Shown piece after piece: positions 1-8,001 of a stretch of 64,000 nucleotides of DNA. The stretch lies in contig NC_015589.1 in assembly GCF_000215085.1 (NCBI RefSeq), positions 3,174,120-3,238,119 of the forward strand, given 5' to 3'. Under the pieces are notes generated by a model. The model saw nothing but the letters and a program-made list of their open reading frames with translations, ran no database searches and had not been told where the DNA came from. The translations under genes and the position numbers were made by a program. Each line of letters starts with the position of its first letter. The first letter of the stretch is position 1. Source of the stretch: Desulforamulus ruminis DSM 2154. Its GTDB lineage: Bacteria; Bacillota; Desulfotomaculia; Desulfotomaculales; Desulfotomaculaceae.

Positions 1-542
1 GAGTCATCCAGGCTGCTATCCTCGCCAAAATTCAAGGTTGGGCTGGTTAAGGAATTAGACTCTTCCTTTTCCGGAGAGCCAAAAGCATCTTGTATAAAGG
101 ACAGGCCAAATACTTTGTGAATGGCCGCGTCAATTTCCGTCTGAGAGGCAATGACCGGATCCACTTCATAGCCGGTGGCCAGTCGGATATCGTCCAGGGC
201 CACTACATTTAAAGGGTCAAACATGGCCACAATCATCCGGTTGCCGTCCCGGCTTACCGGAATCACTCCATGCCGCCGGATTAACGACTCGGGCAGGCTT
301 TTAATCAAAACCGGATCCACCCGCTGTTCCAAAGAAATTTTGGGAATTCCCAACTGCATTTCCAGGGCATTGATGATCTCGGATTCTTTGGCAAAACCCA
401 GGTTGATCAGTGCCTGACCCAGCCTTTCCCCGGTCTGCTTCTGAATATGTAACGCTTCCGTCAACTGTTCGCCGGTAATGATTTTACTGTCCACCAACAA
501 ATCGCCCAGGCGTTTTTTAGCCAACCGCAGCTCTCCCATCAT
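1..542 (-). CDS. pilB: Type IV pilus / type II secretion ATPase (PilB/GspE family), N-terminal part, cut by window edge
   Basis: The reading frame starts at ATG 542 behind an AAGGATGGGG ribosome binding site and stays open to base 1, giving about 180 residues with no stop. The visible part carries two copies of the segment typical of GspE/PilB N-terminal (MshEN-like) domains: an early RLGDLLVDSKIIT stretch, then LGQALINLGF and a VIPVSRDGNRMIVAMFDP segment. The Walker ATPase core would lie outside the window. The family powers assembly of pilus or pseudopilus fibres at the inner face of the membrane, for motility, adhesion or DNA uptake. It lies 11 bases after the prepilin peptidase gene, which supports the pilus/competence reading. 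Whether it is PilB or ComGA cannot be decided from this part. Confidence 0.85.
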   Translation of the reverse strand, partial: MMGELRLAKKRLGDLLVDSKIITGEQLTEALHIQKQTGERLGQALINLGFAKESEIINALEMQLGIPKISLEQRVDPVLIKSLPESLIRRHGVIPVSRDGNRMIVAMFDPLNVVALDDIRLATGYEVDPVIASQTEIDAAIHKVFGLSFIQDAFGSPEKEESNSLTSPTLNFGEDSSLDD

Positions 543-553
543 TCACCCCATCC

Positions 554-1303
554 TTAAAAATAACTCAAGTATTTCTCCAGCATGGCCGGACCAAAAAATA
601 CGGTAATGGCGGTGCCGGCGGCTAAAAAGGGGCCAAAGGGCACCGCTGATTTTAAGCTTTTCTTGCCCCCCAGCACCCAGGCCAGGCCCGCCAGGGAACC
701 GAGCACAAAAGACAGCAGCAGGGCTACCAGCAGCAACTGCCAACCCAGGTAAATGCCCATGCCGGCAGCCAGCTTGATATCCCCGCCACCCATGCCGCCC
801 CGGGAGAGGACCGCCAAAGCCAGTAAAAGCCCGCCGCCCAGCAGGCCTCCCAGCAGGCTGGAAAAAAAGGCGTCTTTGAAGAAAAATATCTGGAAAAGCA
901 AACCCGAGAGGATTAAAAAATAGCTGATTGAGTCTGGAATGATTTGATGGTCAAGATCGATAAGGGAGGCTGTTAACAAAGAGGAAAGCAAAAGAGCATA
1001 AAACAGGGTTTTCAACTGCCAGCCAAAGGTGATGAACAGTAATAGGTAAAGCAGCCCGGTGGTCAATTCCACCAGGGGATATCTGGGGGAAATCTTTGCT
1101 CCACAGCCACTGCATTTTCCCTTAAGCCACAGATAGCTAAGCACGGGAACCAGTTCCCGGGGGCCCAACAGACGCCGGCAGACGGGGCAGTGGGAGGGAG
1201 GAAAGAGAATTGATTGTTCCCTGGGTAATCGGCAAATGCAAACATTCATAAAACTTCCTGCCGCAAGACCGGTCATCAACACCAGCACCAAAAGAAACAG
1301 CAT
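554..1303 (-). CDS. pilD: Prepilin leader peptidase / N-methyltransferase
   Basis: The 249-residue product is a polytopic membrane protein of the A24 aspartyl peptidase family that cleaves and N-methylates type IV prepilins. The N-terminal third has two CxxC pairs (CPVC near residue 40, CSGC near residue 66) in a cytoplasmic loop that binds zinc in PilD. The two catalytic aspartates are in LIDLDHQIIPD (about residues 115-125) and in the GGGD motif (about residue 171). About seven hydrophobic segments are visible. It is directly upstream of the pilB-like gene and downstream of aroB on the same strand. The start is ATG 1303 behind a GAGAGG site. Confidence 0.95.
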   Translation of the reverse strand: MLFLLVLVLMTGLAAGSFMNVCICRLPREQSILFPPSHCPVCRRLLGPRELVPVLSYLWLKGKCSGCGAKISPRYPLVELTTGLLYLLLFITFGWQLKTLFYALLLSSLLTASLIDLDHQIIPDSISYFLILSGLLFQIFFFKDAFFSSLLGGLLGGGLLLALAVLSRGGMGGGDIKLAAGMGIYLGWQLLLVALLLSFVLGSLAGLAWVLGGKKSLKSAVPFGPFLAAGTAITVFFGPAMLEKYLSYF

Positions 1304-1334
1304 GGTTTCCGTACCTCTCTGGGGGATTTATTTT

Positions 1335-2414
1335 TTATAAATCCAGCACCTTTTTAACTTCCAGCTCATCCAGCCCCCGGATGACTTTACAAGCTCCGAT
1401 TCCTGCGGGTAAAGCAAAAGTCAGTTGATCCCCGGTGGCCTTTTTATCGGCATACATGGATTGCAGCATTTCCAGTGCCCGGCGGTCCGCAGGAAGCTCC
1501 ACCGGCAGTCCCGCACGCAGCAGCAGCCCTTGGATCCGCTCCGCCTCCCCAGGGGTTAGCAGGCCCAGATTCCGGGCCAACCGGGCCTCGATATTCATGC
1601 CGATGGCCACCGCTTCCCCATGCAGGTAGGTACCGTAGCCGCTCTGGTGTTCCACCGCGTGACCGATGGTGTGTCCGCAATTTAAAATGGCTCTCCGGCC
1701 CTGCTCAGTCTCATCCTGCTCTACTACCGCAGCCTTTATTTGGCAGCAGATTTCCACCACCCGGGCCAAAAGCTCCGGGTTCCGCTGCAAAAGCCCGGTT
1801 AGATGCTCTTCCAGCCAGGCAAAAAAAGCGGCGTCCCAGATGATTCCGCACTTAATGACCTCTGCCAGTCCCGCCCTCAGTTCCCGGTCATTTAAGGTCT
1901 GCAGGGTGTGCACATCAATGATGACCCCTTTAGGCTGGTAAAAAGAGCCGATCATATTCTTTCCCCGGGGGTGATTGACCGCCACCTTGCCGCCCACACT
2001 GCTGTCTACCTGGGCCAGCAGGGTAGTCGGAATCTGAATAAAAGGAACTCCCCTCATATAGGTGGAGGCTACGAAGCCGGCCAGGTCCCCCACAACGCCG
2101 CCGCCCAGAGCCACCACCGGGCAGGTGCGGTCCAGCATCTGGCCCAGGGCCGCATCGTACAGCCTTTCCGCCTGCTGTAGGGTCTTGGTGGTTTCTCCGG
2201 CGGGAACCCGTTCGGTGGTAACCCGATAGCCGGCCTCCAGCAGCACGGTTTCCACCTGCTGCCCGTATAAAGGCCAAACATTGGTATCGGTTACCAGCAA
2301 AACTTTTTGCCCCAGGGTCAGGGGAGCCAATAATTCAGGTAGTTTTTTCAGGAGGTTGCTTCCGATATGGATCGGGTAACTCCGGTTCCCCAGGACCACG
2401 CCCAGTGTTCTCAT
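1335..2414 (-). CDS. aroB: 3-dehydroquinate synthase
   Basis: This 359-residue NAD- and zinc/cobalt-dependent enzyme cyclises DAHP to 3-dehydroquinate, the second step of the shikimate pathway, in the cytoplasm. Family landmarks are GGGVVGDLAGFVASTYMRG (about residues 104-122), PTTLLAQVDSSVGGK and the metal-binding HTIGHAVE and LHGEAV motifs near residues 248 and 265. The length is normal. Its ATG overlaps the aroK stop codon by 4 bases, so it is translationally coupled in an aroE-aroC-aroK-aroB operon. Confidence 0.97.
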   Translation of the reverse strand: MRTLGVVLGNRSYPIHIGSNLLKKLPELLAPLTLGQKVLLVTDTNVWPLYGQQVETVLLEAGYRVTTERVPAGETTKTLQQAERLYDAALGQMLDRTCPVVALGGGVVGDLAGFVASTYMRGVPFIQIPTTLLAQVDSSVGGKVAVNHPRGKNMIGSFYQPKGVIIDVHTLQTLNDRELRAGLAEVIKCGIIWDAAFFAWLEEHLTGLLQRNPELLARVVEICCQIKAAVVEQDETEQGRRAILNCGHTIGHAVEHQSGYGTYLHGEAVAIGMNIEARLARNLGLLTPGEAERIQGLLLRAGLPVELPADRRALEMLQSMYADKKATGDQLTFALPAGIGACKVIRGLDELEVKKVLDL

Positions 2415-2929
2415 AAAATGTATTGCCTCCTCTTCAGGTATTCAATAATTATGTCAACTGCCTGATCCGGTGCCAACCGGTCCACATTCACGGTAAACTC
2501 AGCCACGCTGTAGGCGTCTTTTCTTTCTTCCAGCATCCGTTCCACGGTTTCCTGAAGATTTCTTCTGGCCAGCAGGGGCCGGGTCCTTTTGTTGCGCACT
2601 CTTTTGCAAATGGTCTCCGGAGAAGCCTCCAACCCGATTAAGATACCGTTTTTCTTTAGTTGCTCCACATTCTCCGGTTTTATCACCAAGCCGCCCCCGG
2701 TGGCGATCACCAGACCCTTTCGATCGGCCAGCTTGCTTACCAGCAAGGCTTCCTCTCCCCGGAACCGTTTGACACCGTACTTGGCAAAAATTTGCGCCAC
2801 CGTTAGGTCGGTGACCTGCTCAATTTCATAATCAGTATCTACAAATTGATATCTCAGTCGACGGGCTAAACGGTTGCCAATGGTGCTTTTGCCGGATCCC
2901 ATAAAACCGATGAGAACAATATTTTTCAT
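2411..2929 (-). CDS. aroK: Shikimate kinase
   Basis: The 172-residue P-loop kinase phosphorylates the 3-hydroxyl of shikimate with ATP. The Walker A motif GFMGSGKST is at residues 8-16, the substrate site has DTDYEIE (about residues 32-38) and RGEEALLV (about 57-64), followed by ATGGGLV near residue 76. The lid arginine region KRTRPLL lies near residue 118. It lies 3 bases after aroC and overlaps aroB by 4 bases. I cannot separate the aroK and aroL paralogue names from sequence alone. Confidence 0.96.
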   Translation of the reverse strand: MKNIVLIGFMGSGKSTIGNRLARRLRYQFVDTDYEIEQVTDLTVAQIFAKYGVKRFRGEEALLVSKLADRKGLVIATGGGLVIKPENVEQLKKNGILIGLEASPETICKRVRNKRTRPLLARRNLQETVERMLEERKDAYSVAEFTVNVDRLAPDQAVDIIIEYLKRRQYIL

Positions 2930-2932
2930 TTT

Positions 2933-4096
2933 TTACACCTGCCTAATCCAACTCCGCCACTGATCTACCCGTTCCCGAAGTTCTCTCAGACTGTCTCCGC
3001 CAAATTTTTCCAATATAGCCACGGCAATTTCCCAGGCCACCACCGCTTCTCCCACTACACAGGCGGCGGGAACGGCACAGGCGTCGGATCTCTCCACCGA
3101 GGCGGTAAAAGGTTCTTTGCTTCCGGTATCCACGCTGCGCAGGGGTTTGTACAGGGTGGGAATAGGTTTCATGGCCGCCCGTACCACCAGCGGCTCACCG
3201 TTGCTGATGCCTCCCTCAATGCCCCCGGCCCGGTTGGTGGCCCGGTAATAACTTTTCTCCGGAGAATAAAAGATTTCATCATGAACCTGGGACCCCGGGA
3301 CAGCCGCCGCCCCGAAACCCAGGCCGATTTCCACGCCCTTAATGGCCTGTATGCTCATCAAAGCACCGGCCAGACGGCTGTCCAGCTTGCGGTCCCACTG
3401 GACGTGGCTGCCCAAACCGGCGGGCACATGATCAACCCGGATTTCAAAAACCCCGCCCAGGGAATCGCCGTTCCCCCTAGCCCGGTCAATTTCCCGGATC
3501 ATAGCGGCTTCGGCCTGCCCGTCAGGGCAGAGAAGCTGGGATGCCCCGGCTAATTCCCTTAATTGATCGGCCGTTTGTTCCTCTTCTAGAACGGCTTCCA
3601 CCGATCCGATCCGGCGTACCCATCCGGTCATTTGAATCCCCAGTTCTGCCAGCAAGGCTCTGGCTATTGTTCCTACCGCCACCCGCACGGCAGTCTCCCG
3701 GGCGCTGGACCGCTCCAGAATGTTGCGGATATCTTGCTGGTTATATTTAATGGCCCCGGCCAGGTCTGCATGTCCCGGCCGGGGTCGGGTAACCACTCTT
3801 TCCTCCAGCCGGGCTTCCGGCCCGGGAGCCATAATTTCCGACCAATTGGCCCAATCCTTATTAACCACCTGCAGGGTAATGGGACTGCCGGTGGTCAGCC
3901 CTCCCCGCACCCCTGAGAGAAAATCCGCTTGATCCTGCTCTATTTTCATCCGTCCGCCCCGGCCATAGCCTCCCTGACGCCGGGCCAACTGCCTGTTAAC
4001 GTACTCCCGGCTCAGGGGCAAGCCGGCAACCATACCTTCTACAATGGCTGTCAAAACCGGGCCGTGGGATTCTCCTGCTGTCAAAAAACGCAACAT
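2933..4096 (-). CDS. aroC: Chorismate synthase
   Basis: This enzyme (387 residues from ATG 4096) eliminates phosphate from EPSP to give chorismate and needs reduced FMN. Signatures are the N-terminal LTAGESHG, the [15 protein letters not shown] stretch (about residues 40-55), RPRPGHADL and [12 protein letters not shown]. An in-frame GTG at 4105 overlaps the aroE stop and sits directly on the GAGGA site, so the ATG 9 bases further in, with good spacing, is the better start. It is followed after 3 bases by aroK. Confidence 0.97.
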   Translation of the reverse strand: MLRFLTAGESHGPVLTAIVEGMVAGLPLSREYVNRQLARRQGGYGRGGRMKIEQDQADFLSGVRGGLTTGSPITLQVVNKDWANWSEIMAPGPEARLEERVVTRPRPGHADLAGAIKYNQQDIRNILERSSARETAVRVAVGTIARALLAELGIQMTGWVRRIGSVEAVLEEEQTADQLRELAGASQLLCPDGQAEAAMIREIDRARGNGDSLGGVFEIRVDHVPAGLGSHVQWDRKLDSRLAGALMSIQAIKGVEIGLGFGAAAVPGSQVHDEIFYSPEKSYYRATNRAGGIEGGISNGEPLVVRAAMKPIPTLYKPLRSVDTGSKEPFTASVERSDACAVPAACVVGEAVVAWEIAVAILEKFGGDSLRELRERVDQWRSWIRQV

Positions 4097-4101
4097 GCTT
4101 T

Positions 4102-4983
4102 TCACTCCTCTGCTTTAGAAACCTGCCGGAGCAAGGCTTCCCTCATTACGGCTACCGGCGCGGTCTTTCCGGTCCATAGTTCAAAGGCCAGCACTCCCTG
4201 ATACAGCAGCATGCCTAGGCCATTTAAGGGGACGGCGCCTCTGACCGCAGCCTCTTTCAAAAAGAGGGTCTGCCCCGGGTTATAGATTAAGTCGCAAACC
4301 ACCTGTCCGGTACGGATGGCCTGGAAAGGAAAATCCGGGCATTGCTCGGCTTTTGGCGCCATTCCCATGGGCGTGGTCTGCACCACCAAACCAACCTCGT
4401 TTACTTTTTCTTGGGGCAGCTCACGGCCCCAGGGCAAAGCCGCCGCCCGGACACCGGTTGCCTGTTGAAGATCCCTGGCTAAGGCCTCCGCCTTGGCCGG
4501 GGAGCGATTGGCAATATAAAGGGGCCCTGCGCCGGACAGAGCCAACTGAACCGCCACCGCCCTGGCGGCACCGCCTGCTCCCAGGATCAACACCCCTTGA
4601 CCTCGGGGGGAAAAACCGGTCTCGTCAGTTAGGGACTTTACAAACCCGGCCCCATCGGTATTATGACCCACCAGCCTGCCTTGGTCATTAACAATGGTAT
4701 TGACCGCACCGATGATGCCGGCCGTAGGATGAATCTCATCCAGCAGAGGCAGGACCGCCTGTTTATGAGGCACTGTCACATTGATCCCGGTCAGACCCAG
4801 GCTGGTAATGGACTGCATTGCTTGTTTCAACCGGTCCGGTGAAATACAAAAGGGAACATAGACCCAGTTTAAGCCCAGTTCCTCAAAGGCGGCATTATGC
4901 ATGGCCGGTGAAAAGGAATGCTCCACCGGAAAGCCGAAGAGACCACAAATTTTTGTTTTTCCGTTCAGGGCCGGAAACCCCAT
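4102..4983 (-). CDS. aroE: Shikimate dehydrogenase
   Basis: The 293-residue NADPH-dependent enzyme reduces 3-dehydroshikimate to shikimate. The substrate-binding HSFSPAMHN and NVTVPHK (catalytic Lys) motifs are in the N-terminal half, NTDGAGF follows, and the Rossmann glycine motif [10 protein letters not shown] is near residue 130. TPMGM and the C-terminal GLGMLLYQ segment complete the family pattern. ATG 4989 touches the AGGAGGG site with no spacing, so ATG 4983, six bases later, is preferred. It is the first gene of the aro operon. Confidence 0.96.
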   Translation of the reverse strand: MGFPALNGKTKICGLFGFPVEHSFSPAMHNAAFEELGLNWVYVPFCISPDRLKQAMQSITSLGLTGINVTVPHKQAVLPLLDEIHPTAGIIGAVNTIVNDQGRLVGHNTDGAGFVKSLTDETGFSPRGQGVLILGAGGAARAVAVQLALSGAGPLYIANRSPAKAEALARDLQQATGVRAAALPWGRELPQEKVNEVGLVVQTTPMGMAPKAEQCPDFPFQAIRTGQVVCDLIYNPGQTLFLKEAAVRGAVPLNGLGMLLYQGVLAFELWTGKTAPVAVMREALLRQVSKAEE

Positions 4984-5034
4984 GGCCATCCCTCCTGGAT
5001 TAAAGAAAAGTTTAGGCGGAATAAACCCTTCTGG

Positions 5035-5541
5035 CTACTGGGAGCCCAGCTTTTTTCTCATGCGCCGCAGCACCAATTTTTCCAACTGCCGGTTAATGCG
5101 GGTGCCGATAAACTCTTTTCCGGCTAAAGGACGAACCAAAATAGTGTATAGCCCCAGCCGATTGCCGGCCAGGACATCCGTAAAAACCTGATCCCCCACC
5201 AGCGCGGTTTCGCCCACTTCCGTACCCAGCAGGCTCAGGGCCTTTCTCAATCCTTTTCTGCGGGGTTTAGCGGCCTTATGAACACCCGGCACCTCCAGGG
5301 AACAGGAGAGGGCTTCCACCCGGGTTTGGTTATTATTGGATACAAAACAAATCTTAAAACCCTGACGGCACAAATCTCTAAACCACCGGTCAATTTCCGG
5401 GTCCATATTTTTCCGGTCCCAGGGGATCAGGGTGTTATCAATATCAAAGAGGATGGCTTTGATGCCCCTTTGTTTCAATTTCTCCGGGTCAATGTCAAAA
5501 AGAGAAGTGACATAGGCCTTGGGATAAAGTTTAGAAAGCAT
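5035..5541 (-). CDS. yqeG: YqeG-type HAD-superfamily phosphatase (subfamily IIIA)
   Basis: This is a soluble HAD hydrolase of about 168 residues. The catalytic motif I is DIDNTLIPWD; motif II is in FVSNNNQTRV and motif III/IV in GDQVFTDVLAGNR. The family is widespread in Firmicutes, where yqeG often lies next to aroE and the GTPase yqeH; the physiological substrate is not settled. The frame extends to ATG 5577, but the family homology starts at MLSKLYPK, so 5541 is preferred. It ends about 50 bases before aroE and diverges from sigK. Confidence 0.85.
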   Translation of the reverse strand: MLSKLYPKAYVTSLFDIDPEKLKQRGIKAILFDIDNTLIPWDRKNMDPEIDRWFRDLCRQGFKICFVSNNNQTRVEALSCSLEVPGVHKAAKPRRKGLRKALSLLGTEVGETALVGDQVFTDVLAGNRLGLYTILVRPLAGKEFIGTRINRQLEKLVLRRMRKKLGSQ

Positions 5542-5758
5542 TTGATTACCCGCTTTACAATAAAATGATCCAACCATTGAATTAACTGTGCCTATTTTAC
5601 CTTTATTTCGCAGTATTCGTCAACTTTGCCACCATGGATCGGCCTCCAAACTTTATCCCGGGTCGACCCGGATATCAATCCCAGCCTCCGGACAAACACC
5701 AAAGAAATCTTCCCACATAACATATATTGTTGACTCAATTACGAGGGGGGATTACTTG

Positions 5759-6466
5759 ATGTTGCCCGGCCTGTGGACTGTCTCAGTCCTGTCGGTTGTC
5801 AACGGCGTGCTGGCGGTGGTTTCCTACATCTCCAACAATACCTTTCCCCATCCCCTCAGCGAAGAGGATGAGGCCCATTATCTCAAACTCCTGGCTGGCG
5901 GGGATGAATCGGCAAGAAATGTATTGACGGAAAGGAACCTGCGTCTGGTGGCCCACATTGTAAAAAAATTTGACTCCACCGGTGAGGACGTGGATGATTT
6001 AATTTCCATTGGAACCATCGGCTTGATTAAGGCTATAAATACCTTTAAAGCGGATAAAGGCACCCGTCTGGCTACCTATGCGGCCCGTTGTATCGAAAAT
6101 GAAATTTTAATGCATTTACGGTTTATTAAAAAGGTCAAAGCAGAAGTCTCCCTGTACGACCCCATTGGTGTAGATAAGGAAGGAAATGAAATTAGTTTAA
6201 TCGACATTTTAGGGACGGATCCGGAAGTCGTGGCGGATCTGGTAGAGAACAACTTTGAAAAGCGGCGTTTGTTGGAAAAGGTGCATCATTTAAACCGGCG
6301 GGAGAAGAAGGTGCTGGAAATGCGCTTTGGTTTGGGCGCTACGGCGCGGAAAACCCAGCGCGAGATTGCCCGGACTTTAGGCATCTCCCGTTCTTATGTA
6401 TCCCGCATTGAAAAAAGGGCTTTAAACAAATTAACTAAAGAATTTACCGCAGAAGGCTGCCAGTAA
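5759..6466 (+). CDS. sigK: Sporulation sigma factor SigmaK (pro-form), uninterrupted gene
   Basis: The 235-residue sigma-70 family factor directs late mother-cell transcription in spore formers. ATG 5759 follows a GAGGGGGG site. The first 20 or so residues are hydrophobic, as expected for the membrane-associated pro-sequence that is removed on activation. Region 2 has the [12 protein letters not shown] and [14 protein letters not shown] motifs (about residues 62-100), then [16 protein letters not shown]. Region 4 ends with [23 protein letters not shown], a helix-turn-helix. There is no skin-type interruption. The open frame extends 57 codons upstream with no start signal and is not used. The neighbouring regions give no sign of spoIVF processing genes. 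Confidence 0.95.
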   Translation: MLPGLWTVSVLSVVNGVLAVVSYISNNTFPHPLSEEDEAHYLKLLAGGDESARNVLTERNLRLVAHIVKKFDSTGEDVDDLISIGTIGLIKAINTFKADKGTRLATYAARCIENEILMHLRFIKKVKAEVSLYDPIGVDKEGNEISLIDILGTDPEVVADLVENNFEKRRLLEKVHHLNRREKKVLEMRFGLGATARKTQREIARTLGISRSYVSRIEKRALNKLTKEFTAEGCQ

Positions 6467-6476
6467 TGGCAGCCTT
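6453..6476 (+). terminator. Hairpin at the sigK stop codon
   Basis: A perfect 10-bp stem (AAGGCTGCCA / TGGCAGCCTT) has a 4-base loop that includes part of the sigK TAA. It is followed by CTATTTG, a weak U-tract. It is probably the sigK terminator. Confidence 0.65.
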
Positions 6477-6542
6477 CTATTTGTCGGAAGTAAAGTTTAC
6501 ATAATGTATAATAAATTTTGGATATAAAATGAATGAGAACGA

Positions 6543-6881
6543 TTATTGACCTTTAGAGTTATTTAAAGTTTCAAAATAAGCTTCCATCACTTTATAGAGA
6601 AATTTTTTATGTTGATCTCCTAAGGATATTAATTTCTCGATTTTATTTCCCATTTCTAAATTCATTTCCGCATCATCCCCTAAAAATAAAATATGGGGAC
6701 TGATATTAAAAACCTGGGCGATTTTTTCGATGACATCCAAGCCTGGATTTCTTTCTCCCCTCTCCAGATAACCCCAATATGACCCGGAAAGACCGACTAA
6801 TTTCGCCGCATCTTTGCGCGACAAATTTCTACTCAAACGAATCATTCTAAGGTTATTTCCCAATATTTTTGCTAATGTCAC
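6543..6881 (-). CDS. XRE-family helix-turn-helix regulator
   Basis: The 112-residue protein has one N-terminal HTH_3 domain: LRMIRLSRNLSRKDAAKLVGLS, then the recognition region SGSYWGYLERGERNPGLDVIEKIA (about residues 10-58). The C-terminal half is acidic and may form helices for dimerisation. GTG 6881 is preferred, 8 bases after a GGAGG; the TTG at 6899 overlaps that site. It diverges from the riboswitch transcript, with only about 70 bases between them, so it could act on both promoters. The target is unknown. Confidence 0.8.
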   Translation of the reverse strand: MTLAKILGNNLRMIRLSRNLSRKDAAKLVGLSGSYWGYLERGERNPGLDVIEKIAQVFNISPHILFLGDDAEMNLEMGNKIEKLISLGDQHKKFLYKVMEAYFETLNNSKGQ

Positions 6882-6895
6882 TATGATAACCTCCG

Positions 6896-6941
6896 ACAAC
6901 TGGTTGTTAATTTTTCGTTGAAATTTGCAACTATGTGTTGT
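6896..6941. promoter_or_regulatory. Two CAAC/GTTG inverted repeats between divergent promoters
   Basis: ACAAC-TG-GTTGT (6896-6907) is a perfect 12-base inverted repeat, and CAAC-TATGT-GTTG lies just downstream up to the -10 box at 6941. Both sit between the XRE gene and the riboswitch promoter. They could be operators of the XRE protein; this is inference from position and symmetry only. Confidence 0.35.
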
Positions 6942-6946
6942 ATAAT
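6918..6946 (+). promoter_or_regulatory. SigmaA-type promoter of the riboswitch/HD-GYP transcript
   Basis: A TTGAAA -35 box (6918-6923) and a perfect TATAAT -10 box (6941-6946) are separated by exactly 17 bases. The expected start of transcription is near 6953, a few bases before the riboswitch aptamer. Confidence 0.8.
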
Positions 6947-6965
6947 CTGCTTAAAGTATTTTTAT

Positions 6966-7064
6966 AATCCAAAAGGCAAACCATCCGAAAGGTTGGGACG
7001 CAAAGCCATGGATCTAAGGCAGGTTTTATATGCTAAGATTGCCAGGTTGCGGAGGAAGTAGGAT
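6966..7064 (+). promoter_or_regulatory. Cyclic di-GMP-I (GEMM-I) riboswitch aptamer
   Basis: The sequence matches the class I aptamer core in order: GGCAAACC, a short stem closed by a GAAA tetraloop, then GGGACGCAAAGCC, a second arm with CTAAGGCAGG, and the closing GCCAGGTTGCGGAGG region. The outer ends ATCC (6967) and GGAT (7061) can pair as part of P1. This class binds c-di-GMP and controls the downstream gene. It precedes a terminator-like hairpin and an HD-GYP gene, so ligand sensing and ligand breakdown are linked. Confidence 0.9.
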
Positions 7065-7065
7065 A

Positions 7066-7099
7066 GCCCTCCGGCTTATCATAGAGGAGGGTCTTTTTT
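7066..7099 (+). terminator. Riboswitch expression platform: terminator hairpin containing the ribosome binding site
   Basis: GCCCTCC (7066-7072) pairs with GGAGGGT (7086-7092; one G-T pair), followed by C and six T. The 3' arm is the Shine-Dalgarno sequence of the HD-GYP gene, and the T-run includes the first two bases of its TTG start at 7098. One hairpin could therefore stop transcription and also hide the ribosome binding site. Confidence 0.8.
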
Positions 7100-7676
7100 G
7101 TTACCAACGGTTAAGAAATTACTTTTAACCATGCCAAGAAACCTAATTCTTCATTCCAAGAGAGTTGGGTTGTTAGCCTATATACTTTCAAAACAAATAG
7201 GACTTTCTAAAGAAGAGTCCATAAACATTGCTCTTGGCGGACTTTTACATGACATTGGAAAATGCTTCATTCAACCCAGTATTCTTTACAAAAAGGGCAG
7301 ACTGACCGAAAAAGAATTTATTGAGGTCAAGAAGCACTGTGACTACGGAGTGAATGTCATTAATCAGTATTACCAAATTCATTTTCTTTTTCCCATTGTT
7401 AAATACCATCACGAAAGATGGGACGGTTTTGGCTACTCGGGGCTGAAGGAAAAAGAAATTCCTTTAGAAGCCAGGATTATTAGCCTAGTAGACGCCTTTG
7501 ATGCCATGACCTCTCTCCGTCCCTATCAGAAGACAAAAAGCCTTCGTGAAGCATTGGATGAATTAAATCGCTGCTCAGGAAGTCAGTTTGATCCTTATCT
7601 GGTTAAAGAATTTAATCTGGTTTTTGAAAAACAAGGTGATGCCATCGACGATTATCGGCAGTTTATCAGACTCTAA
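7098..7676 (+). CDS. HD-GYP-type domain protein, probable c-di-GMP phosphodiesterase
   Basis: The 192-residue single-domain protein has the metal-binding HD signature LLHDIGK (about residues 48-54), a His in KKHCDYG, the KYHHERWDGFGY motif (about residues 98-111) and VDAFDAMTS. These are the HD and HD-GYP landmarks; the family hydrolyses c-di-GMP. The canonical GYP triad reads GYS here. The start is TTG 7098, set by the GAGGAGGG site at 7084-7091; the ATG 11 codons in has no such site. The gene is under a c-di-GMP-I riboswitch, consistent with feedback on c-di-GMP level. Confidence 0.85.
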   Translation: MLPTVKKLLLTMPRNLILHSKRVGLLAYILSKQIGLSKEESINIALGGLLHDIGKCFIQPSILYKKGRLTEKEFIEVKKHCDYGVNVINQYYQIHFLFPIVKYHHERWDGFGYSGLKEKEIPLEARIISLVDAFDAMTSLRPYQKTKSLREALDELNRCSGSQFDPYLVKEFNLVFEKQGDAIDDYRQFIRL

Positions 7677-8001
7677 GTTCCTCTTTCCAGGTGTTATTAC
7701 TCACTTCTTTTATGCTGAAAGCCGTGCGGAAAATGCGTGGCTTATTTAATTTATGAATTCAGATAAAGGATATGCAGAACCTTTAATTAAATATTATATC
7801 CTGTGAGATATTATAAAGAAATATGAAAACCATTCACATTAAATAAGTATTAAAATACAATGAATAATTTCTATACAAATAGTTTTTATAAATCAATTGC
7901 TTCCTACCTCTCCCTCATAAAAACTTTTATTTACAAAAAAACAAACCATGCCTTTCCGATGAGCATGGTTTGCGAATAAAGACGTTTTTTATCATTAACA
8001 G
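7677..8001. other. Intergenic region, no gene
   Basis: This AT-rich stretch of about 325 bases holds no supported gene. A weak hairpin with AAGCC and GGCTT ends (7719-7743) follows the HD-GYP gene and may terminate it. A strong terminator for the opposite strand lies at 7943-7971. I see nothing else. Confidence 0.6.
7943..7971 (-). terminator. Terminator of the CBS-GGDEF gene
   Basis: A perfect 9-bp stem (AAACCATGC / GCATGGTTT) with an 11-base loop is followed, on the minus strand, by GTTTTTTTTG. It lies 30 bases after the CBS-GGDEF stop codon. Confidence 0.85.

Noticed and set aside
5588-5758. 57-codon upstream extension of sigK
   Set aside because: It has no start signal or family similarity; the GAGGGGGG-ATG at 5759 gives the normal length with the pro-sequence.
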